Shown one piece after another: positions 7,518 through 11,089 of a DNA stretch of 11,089 nucleotides. Positions within the stretch are counted from its first letter, which is position 1. Each line of letters begins with the position of its first letter. Position numbers and translations under genes: made by a program. The notes under the pieces were generated by a model. That model was not told where the DNA came from. It was given only the letters and a program-made list of their open reading frames with translations, and did no database searches. Source of the DNA: Acidobacteriota bacterium (GTDB lineage: Bacteria > Actinomycetota > Acidimicrobiia > Acidimicrobiales > SHLQ01); NCBI GenBank assembly GCA_022562835.1, contig JADFOM010000058.1, positions 1-11,089 of the forward strand, given 5' to 3'.

Positions 7518-8235
7518 GCTGTTAGAAACCAACGACCTGACAGCTGGGTACCTTCCGGGAATCGACATTATCCACGACGTCGACATAACCGTTGCCGACG
7601 GTGAGCTGGTCGGTATCATCGGCCCGAACGGAGCGGGCAAGTCCACCTTGCTCAAGGCCCTTTTCGGGCTGGTCGACCTGCGGTCGGGATCGGTGACGTT
7701 GGGCGGCGAGAACATCGCCGGTCGCGCAGCGCACGAGTTGGTAGCGAGAGGTGTTGGGTATGTACCCCAGCGCGACAATGTATTTCCCTCGCTCACCGTC
7801 GAGGAGAACCTGCGCATGGGCCTCTACCTCGATGCCAAACGTTGGAGCGAACGCTCCGACGCTGTGACAGAAATGTTCCCTCGTTTGGCCGAACGTATGA
7901 AACAGCGGGCCGGGTTCTTCTCTGGCGGCGAGCGCCAGATGCTGGCTATGGGCCGCGCCCTAATGATGGACCCCGGAGTGCTGCTGCTCGACGAACCGTC
8001 GGCGGGCCTAGCGCCGTTGATTCAGGATTTTGTGTTCGAGCAGGTGCGCAGTATCTGTGATCACGGTGTATCGATCGTCATGGTCGAACAGAATGCTCGT
8101 CGCTGCCTACAGATCTGTGACCGCGCCTACGTGCTCGATCAGGGCCGCAACGCCTACACGGGCAGCGGCGCCGACCTCCTAGTTGACCCGAAGGTGATCG
8201 AGCTCTATCTCGGCACTCTCGGTCGTTCGCAATAG
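7510..8235 (+). CDS. livF: Branched-chain amino acid ABC transporter ATP-binding protein LivF
   Basis: This is the partner ATPase of LivG, 241 residues. Walker A is GPNGAGKST (38-46), the signature is FSGGE (137-141, usually LSGGE), and Walker B is LLLDEP (158-163). The switch region reads VEQNARRCL, with Gln where many ABC ATPases have His; this is normal for LivF. The protein ends with ELYLGTLG, as expected. The ATG at 7510 overlaps the livG stop by 8 bases and has no clear ribosome binding site of its own, so it probably depends on translation of livG. It is the last gene of the operon. A perfect 10-bp hairpin spans its stop codon. Confidence 0.96.
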   Translation: MGELLETNDLTAGYLPGIDIIHDVDITVADGELVGIIGPNGAGKSTLLKALFGLVDLRSGSVTLGGENIAGRAAHELVARGVGYVPQRDNVFPSLTVEENLRMGLYLDAKRWSERSDAVTEMFPRLAERMKQRAGFFSGGERQMLAMGRALMMDPGVLLLDEPSAGLAPLIQDFVFEQVRSICDHGVSIVMVEQNARRCLQICDRAYVLDQGRNAYTGSGADLLVDPKVIELYLGTLGRSQ

Positions 8236-8244
8236 CGAACGACC
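8221..8244 (+). terminator. Stem-loop spanning the livF stop codon
   Basis: GGTCGTTCGC (8221-8230) and GCGAACGACC (8235-8244) form a perfect 10-bp stem with loop AATA. The TAG stop of livF lies at the loop and stem edge (8233-8235). A short T-rich stretch (GGTCTTTG) follows only after several bases, so intrinsic termination is uncertain. It may instead protect the 3' end of the mRNA. Confidence 0.5.
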
Positions 8245-8255
8245 TCGCTGGTCTT

Positions 8256-8387
8256 TGCTGCGAGTTCGCGACGCCTTCGGCTTCGCTCATGCGCAGAACG
8301 CAAGCGCTGACCGTCCGGGGCGGCAAAGCCACACCCGGACTACCTGAAACTGCGAGTTCGGGGGAACCCTTCGGGTTCCTTCGAGTT
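8256..8387 (+). repeat. Hairpin-rich intergenic repeat, copy B, downstream of livF
   Basis: This contains the two modules seen as copy A after the Bax-inhibitor gene, in the same order and the same orientation relative to the upstream gene. Module 1 is 8256-8299, sharing AGTTC, TCGCTCAT and a GAAC end. Module 2 is 8362-8387, with the hairpin GGAACCC-TTC-GGGTTCC at 8363-8379. About 60 bases separate the modules here, whereas in copy A they abut. That spacer has its own 7-bp stem, GTCCGGG (8313-8319) with CCCGGAC (8334-8340). CTGCGAGTTCG occurs before both modules, and GCC-TTC-GGC occurs at 8273-8281 and again at 8416-8424. The region carries no plausible gene. Confidence 0.6.
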
Positions 8388-8433
8388 GCTCGCTGATGCT
8401 CACAACATCGCGGGCGCCTTCGGCTCAAAACGC

Positions 8434-8472
8434 AGAAGGGCCGGAGCGAAAGTTGTTCGCTCCGGCCCTTCT
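8434..8472. terminator. 17-bp terminator hairpin between convergent livF and livK
   Basis: A perfect 17-bp GC-rich stem (8434-8450 with 8456-8472) has the 5-base loop AGTTG. It starts 14 bases beyond the livK stop codon. On the minus strand it is followed by GCGTTTTG, a weak T-run; on the plus strand by TCAGCTAGG. It most likely ends livK transcription and may also stop leftover livHMGF transcripts from the other side. Confidence 0.8.
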
Positions 8473-8486
8473 TCAGCTAGGTCTGA

Positions 8487-9800
8487 TTATTCGATCACGA
8501 CCTGGCTGTCGGTCACGGCTTCAGCTGTGTCGTAGTGGAACACGTCGTAGGTGCCTACGGCGGGTTCGCCGACCTCGGTGAACTCGAGCGGGCCTGAAGC
8601 GCCGTCATAGTCGATGTCGGTGCCTTCATTGACCAGCGCCATACACGCGCTGAACGTCGTGCATGTCTCCCCACCGGATGTTACGCCGTTCATTTCTTCG
8701 ACGAAGACGGCGGGATCGGAACTACCGGCGACTGCGGCGGCCAAGCCGATGACGATCGTGCAGTCGTAGAACTGCGCCGAGAAGATGGTCGGCACGTCAG
8801 GGCCAACGAATTCCGCGTATCGCTCTGGGAACGTCGCCTCACCGTTTTCGGGCGAAGCCGATGGAGCGGTTCCGCGGATGCCGTCGAGGACGGAACTATC
8901 GTTGGGGTCGACGTCGTCGGCACTAATGGTGTCCTTGAACCCGTCGGCGACGAACACGGACAGGTCGGCAGGACCGACACCCGATTCGATCATCGACTGG
9001 AGCAGCTGGGCGCCCTCGGCGAAGGTGATGATGGCAACGGCGTCGGCACCGGAATCGACGACCTGGCTGACCTCGGCGTCAAAAGACGTTGCTTCGGGGT
9101 CATACGCAACGCTCGCAGCGATGGTTCCGCCGTTGTCCTCAATGCCTTGGGTCAACACATCGTTGAAGCCCGAACCGTAGTCATCGTTGCGGTAGACGAC
9201 CGCAATGTTGGTGGCGCCGCTTTCCGCAATGACGTCTGCCAGGGCAGGTCCCTGAAGGATGTCCGATGGGGCGGTGCGAAAGAAGAATCCGTTGTCTTCG
9301 GCTTCGGAAAGCACCGCGGCGGTTGACGAACCGGTGCACTGAACGATGTTCGAGCCGCTCACCTTGTCGATGATCGAGCCGCTCACACCCGACGCTGCAG
9401 CGCCGAGTATGGCATCGACGTCATCGGTGATTAGCTGATCGACGTTGGCCGACGCTGTATCTGGGTTAGTGCCGCTGTCAGCGGGTGTGAGCACTATTGT
9501 GGCGCCAGCCGCTTCCATGTCAGCGATTGCCAATTCAATACCGCCGACGAGAGAGTCGACGATTGCAGCAAGGTCGCCGGTCTGGGGCAGGATGTAGCCG
9601 AGGTTGAGCACAACTTCGCTCGCGTCGCCCATTGCCTCGTCGCCGTCGTCGCCGTCATCGCCGTCGGCGTCTGCGGCGTCTGCGGTTGTTGATGTTTCGT
9701 CGGAGCCGCCGTCGCCGTCGTCGTCATCGCCACATGCCGCGGCGATGAGTCCGAACGCGGCCAGTAAAGCCAACAAACTTAGAAGTCGATGTTTTCTCAC
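8487..9800 (-). CDS. livK: Branched-chain amino acid ABC transporter substrate-binding lipoprotein
   Basis: This is the extracytoplasmic receptor of the HAAT importer, 437 residues. A lipoprotein signal peptide (RKHR, hydrophobic core, LIAAAC) ends at Cys23, which would be lipidated and anchor the protein. An acidic linker follows at about 24-62, with 18 Asp or Glu in 39 residues. The periplasmic-binding type I fold begins near 63 (VVLNLGYILPQTGDLA) and includes ILGAAASGVSGSI and FFRTAPSDILQGPAL, typical of the LivJ/LivK family. The GTG at 9798-9800 has GGAGGG (9806-9811) 5 bases upstream. It lies convergent to livHMGF instead of within it, but its proximity makes it the likely partner. Substrate is inferred: related receptors bind Leu, Ile, Val, other amino acids or amides. 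Confidence 0.92.
   Translation of the reverse strand: MRKHRLLSLLALLAAFGLIAAACGDDDDGDGGSDETSTTADAADADGDDGDDGDEAMGDASEVVLNLGYILPQTGDLAAIVDSLVGGIELAIADMEAAGATIVLTPADSGTNPDTASANVDQLITDDVDAILGAAASGVSGSIIDKVSGSNIVQCTGSSTAAVLSEAEDNGFFFRTAPSDILQGPALADVIAESGATNIAVVYRNDDYGSGFNDVLTQGIEDNGGTIAASVAYDPEATSFDAEVSQVVDSGADAVAIITFAEGAQLLQSMIESGVGPADLSVFVADGFKDTISADDVDPNDSSVLDGIRGTAPSASPENGEATFPERYAEFVGPDVPTIFSAQFYDCTIVIGLAAAVAGSSDPAVFVEEMNGVTSGGETCTTFSACMALVNEGTDIDYDGASGPLEFTEVGEPAVGTYDVFHYDTAEAVTDSQVVIE
9636..9731 (-). repeat. Low-complexity GAC/GCC-rich tract coding the acidic linker of LivK
   Basis: On the plus strand this stretch is dominated by imperfect repeats of GTCGCC, GTCGTC and GTCTGCG. On the coding strand it gives runs of Asp, Gly and Ala between the lipid anchor and the binding domain. 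Such triplet tracts can change length by slippage without breaking the frame. It is coding sequence, not an independent element. Confidence 0.7.
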
Positions 9801-9978
9801 AGTTACCCTCCACAGGATCTAATACTGCCGGTGAGCGTACTCCCACCGCTGGCCGATGTGTTGTCGGGACTGTTCGCTGTCGAACGAGTGTTCGCTCTGC
9901 TGAATCGATCTCGCGCGGTACTCTGCGAGATCGAAGAAGCTGGTTCGAGTCGCTCGGACAGCGAGAAGAGGAGCGCTC
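9801..9978. promoter_or_regulatory. Divergent control region between livK and pepA
   Basis: These 178 bases lie between the livK start (minus) and the pepA start (plus) and must carry both promoters. Visible signals are the livK ribosome binding site (GGAGGG, minus, 9806-9811) and the pepA ribosome binding site (AGAGGAG, plus, 9967-9973). A TATTAG-like box on the minus strand near 9819-9824 is too close to the ribosome binding site and has no matching -35, so I do not call it. I see no clear operator palindrome and no convincing gene. Confidence 0.4.
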
Positions 9979-11089
9979 ATGCGAATCGTTTCGGTCCGGA
10001 ACCTACCCAAGAACGTCGACTTCTTAGCCCGAGGGGTACTCGAAGGCGCGCTCGGCGGGCTAGATGTGGACGAAGAAACGCTGCGCCGACTGGGCTTTAC
10101 CGGCGAGGCTTCGCAGGTGATGATCGTGCCGGGCGACGGTCCGCTTATTGCGTTCGTTGGTCTCGGATCGGTCGAGGATCTTGATGCAGAAGTTGTGCGC
10201 GGAGGGGTTGCCGCATTGATGCGAAAATCACTCGACCACAGCCACGTCGGCGTTGACTTTTCCGCCGCGATCGATGAGGGACTCGACGCGCGGGACCTAG
10301 CGCGAGGTGCTGTCGAGGGCGTTCATCTGGGTAGCTATGAGTTCAGCTCCTATCGGAGCGAGCCGAAAGTGATCGCACTACGCAGGGTCAGCATTACGTT
10401 GCCGGGTCGCGCAAACGTTGCCGAAGCATTCGAGATGGCCAACGCGGTGGGCGAGGCGGTCAGCCTCGCTCGCGACTTCGTCAACGAACCGGGTGGCTCA
10501 CTCACGCCGACGCAGTTCGCTAGACGCAGCGTAGCGATGGCGCGCAAGTCGGGCTTGACCGCCAAGGTCTGGGACGCAGCGGCGATCCGCAAGGGCAAGC
10601 TCGGTGGGTTGATCGGGGTCAATCGAGGGTCGGATAACGAGGCCCGACTACTCGAGTTGTCCTATGACCCCGGCACGAAGAGACACAAGACGCTCGCGCT
10701 GGTCGGCAAGGGCATCACATTCGATGCTGGCGGACTGTCGATCAAAACGGCGGTCGGCATGGCCACTATGAAATGCGATATGGGTGGTGCAGCGGCGGTG
10801 ATCGGCGCGATGTCGGCGCTGAACGTGACACGTCCGCGCTGCGCGGTCAGGGCCTGGGTGCCGATGACCGACAACATGTTGGGTGGCGACGCGACACGGC
10901 CCGGCGACGTCTTGAAGATCCGGAACGGTAAGACGATCGAGGTGCTAAATACAGATGCAGAGGGTCGCCTTGTGCTGGCCGATGGATTGTCGCTGGCGAG
11001 CGAGGCCAGCCCTGATGCGATCATCGACGTCGCAACCTTGACCGGTGCGTGCATGGTGGCTCTTGGTCGCGACATGGCGGGTGTTATGG
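9979..11089 (+). CDS. pepA: Leucyl aminopeptidase, M17 family (PepA), C-terminus cut by window end
   Basis: This is a cytoplasmic two-metal aminopeptidase that removes N-terminal residues, preferably Leu, from peptides. In the window 370 codons are open; the family is about 490-500 residues, so about 120-130 are missing. The less conserved N-terminal domain covers about 1-160. The catalytic domain shows the complete visible M17 set: Lys244 and Asp249 (GKGITFDAGG), catalytic Lys256 (LSIK), Asp267 (KCDMGG), and Asp326, Glu328 and catalytic Arg330 (NTDAEGR). The spacings between these residues (5, 7, 11, 59, 2, 2) match E. coli PepA. The ATG at 9979 has AGAGGAG 5 bases upstream. It is divergent from livK, consistent with a shared role in supplying hydrophobic amino acids, though M17 enzymes are also general housekeeping peptidases. 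Confidence 0.96.
   Translation, partial: MRIVSVRNLPKNVDFLARGVLEGALGGLDVDEETLRRLGFTGEASQVMIVPGDGPLIAFVGLGSVEDLDAEVVRGGVAALMRKSLDHSHVGVDFSAAIDEGLDARDLARGAVEGVHLGSYEFSSYRSEPKVIALRRVSITLPGRANVAEAFEMANAVGEAVSLARDFVNEPGGSLTPTQFARRSVAMARKSGLTAKVWDAAAIRKGKLGGLIGVNRGSDNEARLLELSYDPGTKRHKTLALVGKGITFDAGGLSIKTAVGMATMKCDMGGAAAVIGAMSALNVTRPRCAVRAWVPMTDNMLGGDATRPGDVLKIRNGKTIEVLNTDAEGRLVLADGLSLASEASPDAIIDVATLTGACMVALGRDMAGVM

Noticed and set aside
8236..8486. Possible small gene or CRISPR-like array in the livF-livK gap
   Set aside because: The repeated pieces are few, imperfect, palindromic and unevenly spaced, with no unique spacers. No frame has a start, ribosome binding site and protein-like composition.
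9636..9731. Triplet-rich tract as a tandem-repeat or mobile element boundary
   Set aside because: It encodes the acidic linker of the lipoprotein in frame, which is a common feature of actinobacterial receptors.
9819..10010. Minus-strand 63-codon frame between livK and pepA
   Set aside because: It overlaps the start of pepA, whose own ATG and ribosome binding site are good, and its translation shows no recognisable motif.

Overview
The window looks like a stretch of a GC-rich actinobacterial chromosome, most likely from the class Acidimicrobiia (inference). The clues are the high GC content by eye, the use of GTG and TTG starts, a lipoprotein whose Cys is followed by an Asp-rich linker, an actinobacterial-type MetH and Bax-inhibitor-like protein, and intergenic regions full of small triloop hairpins. 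No transposase, phage gene, CRISPR array, tRNA or rRNA is visible. Both ends cut through a gene.

Layout. 1-3245 (minus) is cobalamin-dependent methionine synthase metH, missing its C-terminus. 3246-3522 holds a structured metH leader (about 3246-3396) and a hairpin-rich repeat (3440-3518). 3523-4317 (minus) is a seven-helix Bax inhibitor-1/YccA-family membrane protein. 4318-4457 is a divergent control region. 4458-8235 (plus) is a tightly packed, overlapping livHMGF operon for a branched-chain amino acid (HAAT family) ABC importer. 8236-8486 is a convergent intergenic region with a second copy of the hairpin repeat and a 17-bp terminator hairpin. 8487-9800 (minus) is the matching substrate-binding lipoprotein. 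9801-9978 is a divergent control region. 9979-11089 (plus) is the start of an M17 leucyl aminopeptidase, cut by the window end.

How the genes fit together. LivK (lipoprotein receptor), LivH and LivM (permeases), and LivG and LivF (ATPases) give a complete importer for hydrophobic amino acids or related compounds. The cytoplasmic leucyl aminopeptidase starts divergently from the receptor gene and would release the same kind of amino acids from peptides. MetH makes methionine from homocysteine and is not obviously linked to the transporter.

The most unusual features are an extra exported beta-sandwich-like domain of about 95 residues fused to the front of LivH, a metH leader that can fold next to its ribosome binding site, and a two-module intergenic repeat present after both the Bax-inhibitor gene and livF. 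I did not find a clearly new multi-gene system. The best candidates for undescribed biology are the LivH fusion and the metH leader.
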